A stretch of 64,000 nt of DNA, from the NCBI RefSeq assembly GCF_018861065.1, contig NZ_JAHKQO010000039.1:1-64000 (forward strand), read 5' to 3'. A model generated the notes under the pieces. It ran no database searches and was not told where the DNA came from. It worked only from the letters and a program-made list of their open reading frames with translations. Shown here one piece after another: positions 37,625-46,492 of this stretch (positions are counted from its first letter, which is position 1; the number at the start of each line of letters is the position of its first letter). The DNA comes from Paraglaciecola arctica (GTDB lineage: Bacteria; Pseudomonadota; Gammaproteobacteria; Enterobacterales; Alteromonadaceae). The translations under genes were made by a program, and so were the position numbers.

Positions 37625-38092
37625 ATGCAAACCCTTAAGGCTGGAGACCCGGCCCCACAATTCTCTTTACCCAATGAAAACGACCAAACTGTAAGCCTAA
37701 GTGACTTTAAAGGTAAAAAAGTCTTAGTGTATTTTTACCCTAAAGCCATGACCCCCGGCTGCACGATTCAGGCTCAAGGATTGCGAGATAGTCAAAACTC
37801 ATTGGCCGAGCAAAATGTAGAAGTATTAGGTGTAAGTCCTGACGCGGTTAAAAGGTTGCCCAAGTTTATTGAAAAAGAAAGTCTTAATTTCACCCTTTTG
37901 TCGGATGAAGATCATTCAGTCGCCGATGCCTTTGGTGTATGGGGCTTAAAAAAGTTTATGGGTAAAGAATACGATGGTATTCATCGTATTACGTTTTTAA
38001 TTGATGAAAACGGAAATATTGAACATGTATTCGATAAATTCAAAACCAAAACCCATCATGAAGTGGTGTTAGATTATTTACAAAATAGCTGA
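37625..38092 (+). CDS. bcp: Thioredoxin-dependent peroxiredoxin Bcp, single-cysteine form
   Basis: Peroxiredoxin that reduces hydroperoxides, of the BCP/PrxQ class. The 155 residues follow E. coli Bcp closely (LKAGDPAPQFSLP, VLVYFYPKAMTPGCT, FTLLSDEDHSVADAFGVWG, YDGIHRITFLID). The peroxidatic Cys46 is present. The second cysteine five residues later in E. coli is replaced by Gln51, and the whole protein has only one cysteine, so it must act as a 1-Cys enzyme resolved by an outside thiol. It follows gcvR by 45 bases on the same strand. Confidence 0.94.
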   Translation: MQTLKAGDPAPQFSLPNENDQTVSLSDFKGKKVLVYFYPKAMTPGCTIQAQGLRDSQNSLAEQNVEVLGVSPDAVKRLPKFIEKESLNFTLLSDEDHSVADAFGVWGLKKFMGKEYDGIHRITFLIDENGNIEHVFDKFKTKTHHEVVLDYLQNS

Positions 38093-38102
38093 CTAAAAAT
38101 GG

Positions 38103-38130
38103 TCGGGAGCCGGATTGATTCGGCTCCCGA
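38103..38130. terminator. Hairpin between convergent bcp and perM
   Basis: TCGGGAGCCG (38103-38112) and CGGCTCCCGA (38121-38130) form a perfect 10-bp stem with an 8-base loop. No clear T-run follows on the plus strand; ATTTTTA follows on the minus strand a few bases on. It lies between the two gene ends and probably serves both. Confidence 0.6.
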
Positions 38131-38134
38131 TATG

Positions 38135-39202
38135 TTAGATTGCAGACTCCAACTCTTTAGGGCTTGACCAAGCATTTGTCACAGCTTTAACTAAAGTCGC
38201 TAAAGGAATAGCAAAAAATACCCCCCAAAACCCCCACAGACCTCCAAAAAATAGCACTGCAATAATGATATATACAGGATGCAAACTCACTGCTTCTGAA
38301 AACAAGATAGGTACTAGCGCATTGCCATCCAAAGCCTGAATAATGCCGTAAGCTACCATCAAATACCAAAAGTCCGGTGTAATTCCCCATTGAAACAGTG
38401 CAACTATAGCGATGGGAATAGTTACAACCGCTGCACCTATATATGGAATGAGTACTGAAAAACCCACTAACACGCCTAATAACAGCGCATAGCGTAAATC
38501 CATAAATGCAAACGTCACTGCCGAGACAGTGCCTACAATCACTATTTCAATCACCTTGCCACGAATATAATTAGCGATTTGTAGGTTCATCTCTGAGCCA
38601 ACTTGTTTAATAAGGCGGCGTTCACTTGGTAGCAATGACGACAGGTTTGCCACTAACATTTCTTTGTCCTTAACCATAAAAAACACCATCAAAGGCACTA
38701 AAATCATATATATGAGCATGGCTCCTAAGCCACCTAAAGAACTAAATGAAGCTGACAATAATTGCTCCGCAAACCCCACTACTCTCTCATTTACGCTATC
38801 CAATACATCTTGAATCTGTGTCAATTGCACTAGATCAGGGTAAGTCTCGGGTAAGGCTAATAACCACTGTTGCCCCTGTTGCCATATCTGCGGCATTTCT
38901 TTAATCAAGTTGATACTTTGTTGCACTACCACCGGCACTAAACCAACAAAGGTTAAAATTGACAGACTAATAAATCCAAATAAAACCAGTACCGTACTAT
39001 AGCCACGCGATACACCCAACTTGCACAATTGAACAACAGGCCAATCCAATAAATAAGCGATAACAGCAGCGACAATAACCGGCATCAAAATACCGCCCCA
39101 GACTGCTAATAACAATGAACTAATAAGCAGCAGTAATAACAACATCATAGAATCAGGATCTGAAAATTTACGCTTATACCAACGCTCAAAAACGGTTAAC
39201 AT
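38135..39202 (-). CDS. perM: AI-2E family transporter (PerM)
   Basis: Inner-membrane protein of 355 residues in the AI-2E/PerM family (PF01594), with about eight hydrophobic segments. Typical marks are LLLISSLLLAVWGGILMPVIVAAVIAYLLDWPV at the N-terminus, VPLMVFFMVKDKEM, and the C-terminal IQALDGNALVPILFSEAVSLHPVYIIIAVLFFGGLWGFWGVFFAIPLATLVKAV. Family members move autoinducer-2, ions or unknown solutes; the PerM role is not settled. It converges with bcp and is transcribed away from the unknown gene at 39360, near bepA as in E. coli. Confidence 0.9.
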   Translation of the reverse strand: MLTVFERWYKRKFSDPDSMMLLLLLLISSLLLAVWGGILMPVIVAAVIAYLLDWPVVQLCKLGVSRGYSTVLVLFGFISLSILTFVGLVPVVVQQSINLIKEMPQIWQQGQQWLLALPETYPDLVQLTQIQDVLDSVNERVVGFAEQLLSASFSSLGGLGAMLIYMILVPLMVFFMVKDKEMLVANLSSLLPSERRLIKQVGSEMNLQIANYIRGKVIEIVIVGTVSAVTFAFMDLRYALLLGVLVGFSVLIPYIGAAVVTIPIAIVALFQWGITPDFWYLMVAYGIIQALDGNALVPILFSEAVSLHPVYIIIAVLFFGGLWGFWGVFFAIPLATLVKAVTNAWSSPKELESAI

Positions 39203-39359
39203 CTATTGTCCTTGTGTATTTTTAGGTATCACCAAGCGATAGATTGGTGAAAATTGAACTTCAGCTATATGATGGAGACATTATTACACAACCCCAATAT
39301 GATAAAACAGCGCTTAACTGAGATAACTCGAAGATAATAACAACAAAGAGAGGTTCTAT

Positions 39360-39935
39360 TTGCAATTAGATTGGACAAGTCGTTTTGGTAATGTAAAAGC
39401 GATTTTGCAACTCAAAAAATCCCTTAATTTGGGAGATATTCCCGATCATTTTCAAATAGTAGCGAATAAACTTTTGGAACTTGAAGGCACCTTTACCGAT
39501 GGTTTTGATAACAATATTAAATATCTGCTAGATAAAACAAACTGGAATTTAAGTAATTGTAAGCAAGGAAAACCAGCAGTAGTGCTTAAAAAACACTGTA
39601 ACCAATACGCATTTGACTTACATTGTTTTCCTGTTGTTAAAAATGAACCACAAGCCATGATTAAAGCGTTTGACAGCAATTCACCTTTTAAAGAATTTAA
39701 TCCCTCGATTCTAGGTCCTCTACTTAGTATCCCTAAACTTAGCGATTTTATATGTGTAACAATTCGTTGTGGTGATGATGCAGACATAGAATTACTCAAG
39801 TATGCCCATATGTTACTAGAACAACTGCTTGATTTATTGGCCACTTCGTTAGAGGTTGTTGAAAATAGTGGGCAATCTATCAAAGAGGTGTTTGTGTCTA
39901 TCGAACAACAATTAAAAACCATTAAATCGGCTTAA
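39360..39935 (+). CDS. Hypothetical protein, unknown function
   Basis: A 191-codon frame with a TTG start preceded by GAGAGG. I do not recognise the family. It lacks a signal peptide and membrane segments, so it is probably cytoplasmic. It has three cysteines in the middle part (CKQGK, KKHCNQ, DLHCFP), one more in CVTIRCGDD, and a helical C-terminal end (YAHMLLEQLLDLLATSLEVVENS). It lies between divergent perM and bepA on the plus strand. Base composition looks like its neighbours, and the TTG start is the main doubt. A gene is probable; function is unknown. Confidence 0.65.
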   Translation: MQLDWTSRFGNVKAILQLKKSLNLGDIPDHFQIVANKLLELEGTFTDGFDNNIKYLLDKTNWNLSNCKQGKPAVVLKKHCNQYAFDLHCFPVVKNEPQAMIKAFDSNSPFKEFNPSILGPLLSIPKLSDFICVTIRCGDDADIELLKYAHMLLEQLLDLLATSLEVVENSGQSIKEVFVSIEQQLKTIKSA

Positions 39936-40044
39936 TGACTCAGCAGAATTGAACTAATGCATTGCTAATTGATCCATAATAAACACCAGTAGTCAGCAAT
40001 TAGCATTGGCTCTTACTATAACAAACCTAATTTAGACGTAATTT

Positions 40045-41499
40045 ATGATAAAACCTATAGCTAACATTGTTGTTTCTGCCTTTTGTATTTGTGTTGTAGG
40101 CATCATGTCAGTTGGCGCACAAAATAAAAAAAATCAATTACCTGAAATAGGAGTCGTTGCCTCCAGCGCTATCAGCCTAGATAAAGAAGTATTAATTGGG
40201 GACGCACTTATGCGGCAACTCCGAGGTCAAGCCCCGATTATTAATGATCCGTTGTTGGACGAATATATTCAAGATCTTGGAAATCGTTTGGTCGCACAGG
40301 CAGACAATGTAAAGTTTCCATACAAGTTTTTTATTCTCAATAGTCCAGAAATCAATGCTTTCGCTTTTTTTGGAGGACATATTGGGATCCATACCGGACT
40401 AATTTTTAATGCCAGAAACGAATCTGAATTAGCATCGGTATTAGCACACGAAGTCAGTCACGTAACTCAACGGCATATTGCTCGTAGCATGGAAGCACGT
40501 CAAAAATCATCACCATTGCAGATAGCCAGTTTATTAGGAAGCATCATGTTGGCGGCGGTTAATCCTGAAGCGGGAATGGCGGCTATTTCTGTAACCAATG
40601 CAGCCTCGGCGCAATCTTCAATTAATTACACCAGACAAAATGAACAAGAAGCGGACAGAGTGGGAATACGAATATTAGCGGATGCGGGGTTTGACCCCTA
40701 CGGCGCGAGCAGTTTTTTTAGTATTTTAACCGAGAAAAATCGCCTTAAATCCACTCCATTGGCATTTTTACTGACTCACCCATTGCCTGAATCTCGAGTG
40801 GCAGATGCGCGCACGCGAGCTGCATCATTTCGATCACGGGACATCCCAGAAAGTATTAATTTTCATTTAGCGAAATCGCGAGTTTTGGCGCGTTATTATG
40901 CTAATCCCAAGCGAAATATCGAATACTTCTCTGATATTCTAGATAAGCAAACTTATGTTTTTAAAGCGGCGGCTGAATATGGCTTAGCTTTATCATTATT
41001 AGCCAATGAACAATTTGAAGCTGCGTTAGAATTAATCGAAGGGTTACTCGAAAAACAGCCCGACAATCTATTTTATTTAGATACATTTACCGATATTGCA
41101 ATTGAAATGGATCAAACCCAAAGCGCGATAGACCGACTATCGGCACAAATTTTACATACTCCTTTCAACAGAGTTTTAACTTTAAATTTGGCCAATGCAT
41201 TGATAAAAATCCAAAATTTTGAAAAAGCAACATCACTGCTCAGAGATTATTTGCTCGTTAATCCCGACAATATGTTAGCTTACGATTTACTGTCAGACGC
41301 CTACCAAAACAGTGGTCAAAAACTGGAGATGCATCAAATTAAAGCCGAAATATACGCTTTAGTAGCGGCGTACCCAAGAGCAATTGACGAACTACATACC
41401 GCCTACAATTATGCTAATGACCGCAAAATTGAACAACAACGCATCCGAGCTAGAATAGAACAATTCAGGACGGCTCAGGAGCGCCTACAAACCCTTTAA
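40045..41499 (+). CDS. bepA: Beta-barrel assembly-enhancing protease BepA (M48 peptidase with TPR)
   Basis: Periplasmic metalloprotease and chaperone that helps assemble or degrade outer-membrane proteins such as LptD. The 484 residues have a signal peptide (cleavage near residue 25, SVGA/QN), an M48 domain with zinc site HEVSH at 135-139 and the third ligand in NEQEADRVG, and a C-terminal TPR bundle (AAEYGLALSLLANEQFEAALELIEGLLEKQPDN). Length and order match E. coli BepA (487). Its last 15 bases overlap the convergent thioredoxin-like gene. Confidence 0.96.
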   Translation: MIKPIANIVVSAFCICVVGIMSVGAQNKKNQLPEIGVVASSAISLDKEVLIGDALMRQLRGQAPIINDPLLDEYIQDLGNRLVAQADNVKFPYKFFILNSPEINAFAFFGGHIGIHTGLIFNARNESELASVLAHEVSHVTQRHIARSMEARQKSSPLQIASLLGSIMLAAVNPEAGMAAISVTNAASAQSSINYTRQNEQEADRVGIRILADAGFDPYGASSFFSILTEKNRLKSTPLAFLLTHPLPESRVADARTRAASFRSRDIPESINFHLAKSRVLARYYANPKRNIEYFSDILDKQTYVFKAAAEYGLALSLLANEQFEAALELIEGLLEKQPDNLFYLDTFTDIAIEMDQTQSAIDRLSAQILHTPFNRVLTLNLANALIKIQNFEKATSLLRDYLLVNPDNMLAYDLLSDAYQNSGQKLEMHQIKAEIYALVAAYPRAIDELHTAYNYANDRKIEQQRIRARIEQFRTAQERLQTL

Positions 41500-41952
41500 T
41501 TTGTTGATAGTTTGTATGAGTTTTTGAGCACTTTGTTCACCTTTCAATTGTTGTCGCACATTGCCTTTGGCATCAAGAATATAAGTCGTCGGTAAACTCT
41601 TTGGCGGTTGATTCCAAGGTATAGAGTTTAGGCTAGCAACAACCGCAAATTGAATATCATACTTGCGCTTAAGAACGATTAATTGTTCATTATCCAATGG
41701 GTCGAAACTCACCGCAAAAATATCTATCTCATCCTTATGCAATTGATAAAAACGATTTAATTCCGGCATCTCTCTTAAACACGGTGCACACCACTCCGCG
41801 AAATAATTGACAACTTTCCACTTTCCTTCGCCACTACTCCAACGATATTCATTACCATCTGTGGCTGTAAAATCGACTTTCAGAGAGTGTTGAGCCCACA
41901 ATCCTAACAACAAAGCTAACAATGCAGCCAAAACAATAATAATTTTTTTCAA
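41485..41952 (-). CDS. TlpA-like thioredoxin-family protein
   Basis: Membrane-anchored or periplasmic thiol-disulfide protein of 155 residues. A hydrophobic N-terminus (IIIVLAALLALLLGLWA) is followed by a thioredoxin fold with the redox motif CAPC at 55-58 (WKVVNYFAEWCAPCLREMPEL) and the cis-Pro region PPKSLPTTYILD. Such proteins reduce or oxidise exported partners, for example cytochrome c apoproteins; no partner is evident here. It converges on bepA, overlapping it by 15 bases. Confidence 0.85.
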   Translation of the reverse strand: MKKIIIVLAALLALLLGLWAQHSLKVDFTATDGNEYRWSSGEGKWKVVNYFAEWCAPCLREMPELNRFYQLHKDEIDIFAVSFDPLDNEQLIVLKRKYDIQFAVVASLNSIPWNQPPKSLPTTYILDAKGNVRQQLKGEQSAQKLIQTINKLKGL

Positions 41953-42048
41953 AATAACAGCACCCTAAATACGGGTTACTCTCGTAACCAATTAAATAAA
42001 ATGTAGAATACTACGTCTCAATCCTAAACTCATTTTAAGTGAAAATTT

Positions 42049-42402
42049 ATGTCTGATTTAAGCATATTACATAACCCTAGATGTTCTAAAAGTCGCCAAA
42101 CACTGCAATTGCTTCACGACAAAGGCTATGAACCACAAATTATTGAGTATCTGAAAACCCCTGTTAATGCAGACGAACTCACTGAGATAATTTCTCAATT
42201 AGGCTTTTCTTCCGCCAGACAATTAATGCGCAAAGGAGAAGACGCTTACAAAGAACAAAATTTAGCCGATCCAAGGTTAAGTGAAGATTTACTGATTACT
42301 TCCATGGTCAATTATCCAAAACTTATCGAGCGCCCCATTGTAAGGTACAAAGGTAAAGCCGCTATTGGTCGTCCTCCTGAATCTGTTTTGGATATTTTAT
42401 GA
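42049..42402 (+). CDS. arsC: Arsenate reductase family protein (YfgD-like)
   Basis: ArsC/Spx-family thioredoxin-fold protein of 117 residues with the single active cysteine at 12 (ILHNPRCSKSRQTL) and the ArsC pattern ELTEIISQLG...LMRKGEDAYKE and IERPIVRYKGKAAIGRPPESVLDIL. True ArsC enzymes reduce arsenate with glutaredoxin; the YfgD branch next to bepA is less well characterised. It overlaps wrbA by 4 bases (ATGA), so the two are co-translated. No ars operon genes are nearby. Confidence 0.88.
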   Translation: MSDLSILHNPRCSKSRQTLQLLHDKGYEPQIIEYLKTPVNADELTEIISQLGFSSARQLMRKGEDAYKEQNLADPRLSEDLLITSMVNYPKLIERPIVRYKGKAAIGRPPESVLDIL

Positions 42403-42992
42403 GTCAAGTAGTACTGATTCTATATTACAGTCGCCATGGCGCGACTCAAGCCATGGCTAACAGCATCGCATTAGGTGTTGAAAAGACCGGATTAGAAGCA
42501 CGATTACGTTGTGTACCTGAAGTGAGCAACCATTTTACCGACACACAAAACTCAATTCCTCATAGCGGTGACCCTTATGTCGTAAAACAAGACTTGGATG
42601 ACTGTTGTGCATTAGCGTTAGGCAGTCCTACCCGATTTGGTAATATGGCAGCGCCGTTAAAGTACTTTTTAGATGATACTAGCGGACAATGGTTAGCCGG
42701 CACATTAGAAAATAAACCTGCTTGTGTATTCACTTCTTCATCTAGTATGCATGGCGGCCAAGAAAGCACCTTGCTCACTATGATGATACCTTTGTTACAC
42801 CATGGCATGATATTGTGTGGGCTACCCTATTCTAACCCTGAGCTGCATACCACTCAATCTGGGGGAAGCCCATATGGTGTAAGTCATGTAGCTCAAGGCG
42901 ACTTTAAGAACCAACTCACAATAGACGAACAAAAATTGTGCATAGCACAAGGCACAAGACTCGCTGCACTAGCTGCGAAACTGGATAATTAA
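42399..42992 (+). CDS. wrbA: NAD(P)H:quinone oxidoreductase, WrbA type
   Basis: FMN-dependent flavodoxin-fold quinone reductase that protects against quinone redox cycling. The 197 residues show the FMN phosphate loop YYSRHGATQAMANSIALG, ALGSPTRFGNMAAPLKYFLD, the FTSSSSMHGGQESTLL loop and HHGMILCGLPYSNPEL. It overlaps the arsC-like gene by 4 bases and is 1 base before the DUF2069 gene, forming a three-gene operon. Confidence 0.93.
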   Translation: MSQVVLILYYSRHGATQAMANSIALGVEKTGLEARLRCVPEVSNHFTDTQNSIPHSGDPYVVKQDLDDCCALALGSPTRFGNMAAPLKYFLDDTSGQWLAGTLENKPACVFTSSSSMHGGQESTLLTMMIPLLHHGMILCGLPYSNPELHTTQSGGSPYGVSHVAQGDFKNQLTIDEQKLCIAQGTRLAALAAKLDN

Positions 42993-42993
42993 T

Positions 42994-43428
42994 ATGACAT
43001 TTAACAGTACTTTTTTTCGAAGATTAACTTTAAGCAGTTATTTACTATTAATTATTTGGTTAGTCGTTTGGCATTTTGTTTTGACCATAGATAAGCCCAC
43101 CTCCACAGTATTTACTCTACTGTTTTGGATTGTGCCGATTTTATTACCAGCAAAAGGACTGATACAAGGAAAACCCTATACTCACGCTTGGACCAACTTT
43201 ATCGTCATGTATTATTTATTGCATGGTTTAACTGCAGTTTACGCCGTTGCAGGAGAAAGGCTGTACGCTCTAGTTGAAATAATACTGTGTTGTTTGTTAT
43301 TTACTGGTTGTAGCTTTTACGCTCGGATTAGAGGGCGCGAACTTGGATTAGGAATTCGCAAATTAAAAGATGAGCTATTGGAAGAAAAACAAGCTTTTGA
43401 AAGTCTAAAACCTAAAAATCAAAAATAG
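42994..43428 (+). CDS. DUF2069 inner-membrane protein
   Basis: A 144-residue membrane protein with about four hydrophobic segments, of the DUF2069 type: LSSYLLLIIWLVVWHFVL, FTLLFWIVPILLPAKGLIQGKPYTHAWTNFIVMYYLLHGLTAVYA, and LVEIILCCLLFTGCSFYARIRGRELG. The tail is basic and cytoplasmic. The molecular role is unknown. It lies 1 base after wrbA, and its 3' end overlaps the convergent hda by 17 bases. DUF2069 genes often neighbour wrbA and hda in gammaproteobacteria, which supports the call. Confidence 0.85.
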   Translation: MTFNSTFFRRLTLSSYLLLIIWLVVWHFVLTIDKPTSTVFTLLFWIVPILLPAKGLIQGKPYTHAWTNFIVMYYLLHGLTAVYAVAGERLYALVEIILCCLLFTGCSFYARIRGRELGLGIRKLKDELLEEKQAFESLKPKNQK

Positions 43429-44131
43429 CTTTAACAAAAGGTATGGTTAATTTGCGTTGTTGTTGCATGGATTGCTGGTCGAGAATATCTAGTGACTCTA
43501 TCAACGCTGGCATGTCACGTTGCCAATGATTGACTAAGTATTTGGCTACATCTTTCGACATATTCAAACCCCGATGCTGGGCTTTAACAATTAACGCTTC
43601 TTGACGTTGCGTGTCGGTCAACGAATACAACTGAAAATTTGTTCCCCAGGACAACCTAGAAATAAGATCCGGTAGTTCTAGGGATAATTTGTTTGGAGGT
43701 TGGTTACCGGTAATCACTAAACAGCTTTGATTTTGTTCTTTAATCTTATTGATTAAATCAAATACCGCTATTTGCCAAGCACTTTCACCCTGTAATTTTT
43801 CAATATCATCTAGGCAAACTAAGCGATACTGCTCTAAACCCTGGAGTACATCAGGTTGCATATGTTGTTTTTCATTGAAACTTAAATATACGCTACTTTT
43901 CCCTGCTAACTCTGCCTGTTGGCAGCTAGCATACAACAAATGACTCTTTCCCAAACCTGAATCAGAAAACAAATAGGTTAACCAATTATTGTTTTTATCG
44001 GTTTCAAATTGCTGCAGTAATTCGAGTAGGTGACTACAAACTTGGGCATTTTGACCGGGGATAAAACTGGCAAAAGATTCGGTATCTTTTAAACCAATTG
44101 GCAACGTCAGTTGATTACTTACTTGACCCAA
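43412..44131 (-). CDS. hda: DnaA inactivator Hda
   Basis: AAA+ protein that, bound to the DNA-loaded beta clamp, stimulates ATP hydrolysis by DnaA and prevents re-initiation. The 239 residues have the clamp-binding peptide QLTLP at 7-11, the P-loop GLGKSH at 59-64 (FSDSGLGKSHLL), LVCLDDIEKLQG as Walker B, and sensor residues in PPNKLSLELPDLISRLSWG. Length matches E. coli Hda. It overlaps the upstream DUF2066 gene by 13 bases and the convergent DUF2069 gene by 17. Confidence 0.95.
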   Translation of the reverse strand: MGQVSNQLTLPIGLKDTESFASFIPGQNAQVCSHLLELLQQFETDKNNNWLTYLFSDSGLGKSHLLYASCQQAELAGKSSVYLSFNEKQHMQPDVLQGLEQYRLVCLDDIEKLQGESAWQIAVFDLINKIKEQNQSCLVITGNQPPNKLSLELPDLISRLSWGTNFQLYSLTDTQRQEALIVKAQHRGLNMSKDVAKYLVNHWQRDMPALIESLDILDQQSMQQQRKLTIPFVKAIFDF

Positions 44132-45222
44132 AAGAACTCCAAACCACGAATAGGCTGACCAAAATCATCAACTACAGGTCTGATTTTACTATCTAAACTT
44201 AGGGCATTGGTCAAATCTCCAACATCACCTAACAAATCTAGCTCAAACGTGGCTCTCGAACCTTGCTGCTTTATCAAAATGACCTCGTTGACAACGCTCA
44301 TATTTTCTAATGAATTCAACGCCTGTTTATAATAATTAAGAGAATCAATATTATTAACTACTATCTGCACTCTAGCCTCAGAGCGATCAATTTGCGCGAG
44401 GTCTACCGCATACTTTGATGACAATTGATCGGCCAACGCATCTATTAAAGCGGTAGCAATATCGATTTGACTTTGTTGTTGTACTTGCCCAGACAATAAC
44501 CCACCACCCTCGATCATGGTCCAATCAGCGGTCCACTCCACGCTAGGTTCTGTTGTGTTTACCCTATCTTCAGTTGATTCGCTAATTGCGCCATGAATTC
44601 TTGCAGAAAGCACCGATGGAACCACATAACGCTCACTTGCTTTGGCGATTTGGCTACTAAACCCTCCCCAAATATCATAAACACTCAAAGTTTGTATATC
44701 ATCGAGATCCCACAAGGGGTAAACCAAGGTTATGCCCCTTTGCGCAGCTCGCGTACTCAACTGTTGATAAAACTCTGGGTACTGCGTTGAATTGGCAATT
44801 TGTCTATCTGAACCATCTGGTGATTGTATTGCTAACCAAACTAAGGTGTCAGGTCGTCTTTTATCCCAAACTGGAAACCCTGAACTTCGAATGACGTTTT
44901 CCACCCGTTGAGGGTCAAAACTAATCACCAAAAACAACTGAGTATCTGATTTCTCATAGCTGTAGGACCTAACAAAACGTGTAGCCTTAGCAAGTGAGTT
45001 CCTAATTTTGGCGTTAGATAACAAATCAGTGTTACCTCGTACTTTCAGAAACACTTGTTTCAAAGCTTGGCTAAACGCATTATTTTGGGTTGATTGTGAT
45101 TGGTTATCTACGGCAATTCTTGCATCGTATAAATCATCGATAACCGCTGCTTTAGCGCTCTGCGAGCCAATTAGCCACACAAACAAAAACACTAACAACA
45201 CAGGGTTTATTTTTATTGGCAT
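44119..45222 (-). CDS. DUF2066 domain protein, exported
   Basis: A 367-residue protein of the DUF2066 family with a signal peptide (LLVFLFVWLIGSQSAKA, cleavage before AVIDD). The DUF2066 core runs from AVDNQSQSTQNNAFSQALKQVFLKVRGN to SSGFPVWDKRRPDTLVWLAIQ. Function is not known. The frame extends to a TTG at 45231, but that is only 2 bases from the GAGGAG site, so I prefer the ATG at 45222. It overlaps hda by 13 bases and is likely co-transcribed with it; in many gammaproteobacteria this gene lies between purM and hda, as here. Confidence 0.85.
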   Translation of the reverse strand: MPIKINPVLLVFLFVWLIGSQSAKAAVIDDLYDARIAVDNQSQSTQNNAFSQALKQVFLKVRGNTDLLSNAKIRNSLAKATRFVRSYSYEKSDTQLFLVISFDPQRVENVIRSSGFPVWDKRRPDTLVWLAIQSPDGSDRQIANSTQYPEFYQQLSTRAAQRGITLVYPLWDLDDIQTLSVYDIWGGFSSQIAKASERYVVPSVLSARIHGAISESTEDRVNTTEPSVEWTADWTMIEGGGLLSGQVQQQSQIDIATALIDALADQLSSKYAVDLAQIDRSEARVQIVVNNIDSLNYYKQALNSLENMSVVNEVILIKQQGSRATFELDLLGDVGDLTNALSLDSKIRPVVDDFGQPIRGLEFFWVK

Positions 45223-45382
45223 CTGGGCCAATTCTCCTCAAAACAGATATCTAAAACACTTCTATCGGCTATTGTCATTTATTTGCGAACAAAATTCATC
45301 AATTGTTTGAGGAACTATATACTCAAACCACCTAAAAATTATACTTACATGTTAATTTGCGCATATATGTCAATATCTGTCG

Positions 45383-45411
45383 TTGGTATTATTTCAGCAA
45401 GCTGCTAAAAT
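45383..45411 (+). promoter_or_regulatory. Probable purM promoter
   Basis: TTGGTA (45383-45388), 17 bases, TAAAAT (45406-45411), about 44 bases before the GTG start of purM. An AGCA...TGCT palindrome sits within the spacer. I do not see a convincing PurR box. Confidence 0.5.
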
Positions 45412-45454
45412 CTGCGCTCTTTTTTTGCGGCTATATTGAGATTGAGGAATTAAC

Positions 45455-46492
45455 GTGGGCGATAATAAGTCATCACTAAGTTACAAAGACGCTGGGGTTG
45501 ATATTGATGCAGGTAACCAACTAGTCGAAAGAATTAAATCTGTCACAAAAAAAACTCACAGACCTGAAGTCAAAGGTGGACTAGGTGGCTTTGGTGCATT
45601 ATGTGCACTTCCTGAAAAATACAAAAAACCGCTTTTGGTATCTGGCACCGACGGTGTGGGAACTAAACTCAGATTAGCAATGGACTTAAAACAACACTCA
45701 GGGATTGGCATTGATTTGGTGGCCATGTGTGTAAACGATCTAATAGTACAAGGTGCTGAACCCCTGTTTTTCCTGGATTACTACGCTACAGGAAAGCTAA
45801 ATATTGATACTGCGGCAGAAGTAGTAACAGGCATAGGCAAAGGTTGTGAGTTGTCAGGTTGCGCACTTATAGGTGGAGAAACCGCTGAAATGCCTGGTAT
45901 GTATCATGGCGAAGACTATGACGTTGCTGGTTTTTGCGTCGGCGTGGTTGAAGCTGAGGATGTCATTGATGGCTCGCAGGTCGCCCACGGAGACGCACTG
46001 ATTGCTTTAGGCTCGTCGGGACCTCATTCAAATGGTTATTCCTTGATACGTAAAATCATAGAAGTATCAGAAAGTAATACCAGCGATTTACTTGAAGATA
46101 AACCCCTATCTGAACACTTATTAGAACCAACACGTATTTATGTCAAAAACGTTTTAGCGCTGCTTGAGCAAGTAAAGGTTAGTGCCATCTCCCATATTAC
46201 TGGTGGCGGATTTTGGGAAAACATTCCGAGAGTTCTACCCCAAGGCACTAAAGCGGTAATCGATGGATCAAGTTGGCAATGGCCTGCAATATTCAATTGG
46301 TTGCAACAAAAAGGTAACGTTACCACTCATGAAATGTATCGCACTTTCAATTGTGGTGTAGGTTTAATCATTGCATTACCTAGTGACAAAGTCGCTCAGG
46401 CCCTTGATATTTTAAATAAACTCGGTGAAAACGCTTGGCAAATTGGCCACATTGAAAATAGTGATTCTGAACAACAGGTTGAGATAAACTAA
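45455..46492 (+). CDS. purM: Phosphoribosylformylglycinamidine cyclo-ligase
   Basis: AIR synthetase of purine synthesis. The 345 residues match E. coli PurM, with [21 protein letters not shown] at the N-terminus, [41 protein letters not shown] and [18 protein letters not shown]. The start is GTG with GAGGAA upstream. Its stop is followed directly by the purN GTG, so the two form the usual purM-purN pair. Confidence 0.97.
   Translation: MGDNKSSLSYKDAGVDIDAGNQLVERIKSVTKKTHRPEVKGGLGGFGALCALPEKYKKPLLVSGTDGVGTKLRLAMDLKQHSGIGIDLVAMCVNDLIVQGAEPLFFLDYYATGKLNIDTAAEVVTGIGKGCELSGCALIGGETAEMPGMYHGEDYDVAGFCVGVVEAEDVIDGSQVAHGDALIALGSSGPHSNGYSLIRKIIEVSESNTSDLLEDKPLSEHLLEPTRIYVKNVLALLEQVKVSAISHITGGGFWENIPRVLPQGTKAVIDGSSWQWPAIFNWLQQKGNVTTHEMYRTFNCGVGLIIALPSDKVAQALDILNKLGENAWQIGHIENSDSEQQVEIN

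Noticed and set aside
45232-45454. PurR box before purM
   Set aside because: Several TTTGCG fragments are present, but none forms the PurR palindrome.
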